Assembly: GCA_022071955.1 (NCBI GenBank)
Contig: JAJVIM010000010.1
Location: forward strand, 1-60,822
Origin: Anaerolineae bacterium
Lineage (GTDB): Bacteria; Chloroflexota; Anaerolineae; 4572-78; J111
Reading direction: 5' to 3'
Length of the DNA stretch: 60,822 nucleotides
Shown: positions 60,753-60,822 of the stretch, piece after piece
How positions within the stretch are numbered: the stretch's first letter is position 1
Layout: the number at the start of each line of letters is the position of its first letter
Position numbers and translations under genes: made by a program
The notes under the pieces: model-generated
What the model saw: only the letters and a program-made list of their open reading frames with translations
Database searches by the model: none
What the model was told of the DNA's origin: nothing

Positions 60753-60822
60753 ACCTATTTTCATCTTGCTTTGATCTTGACTTATTGGTCAAAAATTTAA
60801 GTGCGCTGTTGCGCTACGGCTA

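Overview
The window looks like a chromosomal segment of a Chloroflexota bacterium, probably Anaerolineae-like and anaerobic. This is inferred from the gene content: lipoproteins and sorted proteins with long Thr/Pro linkers, a VIT-VWA surface protein, subunits of a Na+-translocating decarboxylase, a TRAP transporter, a T-box-controlled valS, and many PAS/GAF histidine kinases with Roadblock-fused response regulators. I found no phage, plasmid or CRISPR locus. The mobile fraction consists of one REP-associated transposase and a rich set of small palindromic and heptad repeats.

Layout. 1-1.8 kb: start of a CNNM/CorC-type transporter and glmU, minus strand. 1.8-8.0 kb: a complete rRNA operon on the minus strand (16S, tRNA-Ile, tRNA-Ala, 23S, 5S), driven by four sigma70-type promoters, two of which sit in a 232/231-bp tandem duplication with covarying hairpins. 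8.0-10.7 kb: the replication/repair cluster dnaX-ybaB-recR. 10.9-13.5 kb: surE, a GrdB-like selenoprotein whose frame crosses an in-frame UGA, and an AEC transporter. 13.5-17.3 kb: a TRAP transporter with convergent membrane and binding-protein genes. 17.3-21.6 kb: a MaoC-Pta fusion, a DEAD-box helicase and a REP transposase. 21.7-29.4 kb: the VIT-VWA protein, a heme-binding c-type protein, decarboxylase gamma and beta subunits, a Nudix hydrolase and a Ser/Thr kinase. 29.6-34.7 kb: valS with its T-box, a VTT-domain protein and a C39-like protease-fold protein.

34.8-49.0 kb is a signalling region. It holds a GAF histidine kinase with a decayed ATPase domain next to an OmpR-type regulator, a receiver-Roadblock fusion abutting an MglA-like GTPase, a receiver-DHp protein overlapping a PAS hybrid kinase, then a threonine dehydratase and GNAT gene, two paralogous lipoproteins, and two more receiver-Roadblock fusions in tandem. 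49.1-52.5 kb: a TetR regulator divergent from an FtsX-type permease and an easily missed 42-residue membrane protein. 52.8-56.9 kb: two clan-A glycoside-hydrolase-like proteins, the first lacking its expected catalytic glutamates. 57.0-58.5 kb: an AT-richer AraC/LysE pair. 58.7-60.8 kb: tRNA-Leu, then a compact run of overlapping small genes of unknown function around a response regulator, preceded by a leader that can form competing hairpins.

The strongest leads are the receiver-Roadblock/MglA network, the covarying duplicated rRNA leader, the selenoprotein, the overlapping small-gene operon with its leader, and the heptad repeats that have entered even the valS T-box leader.
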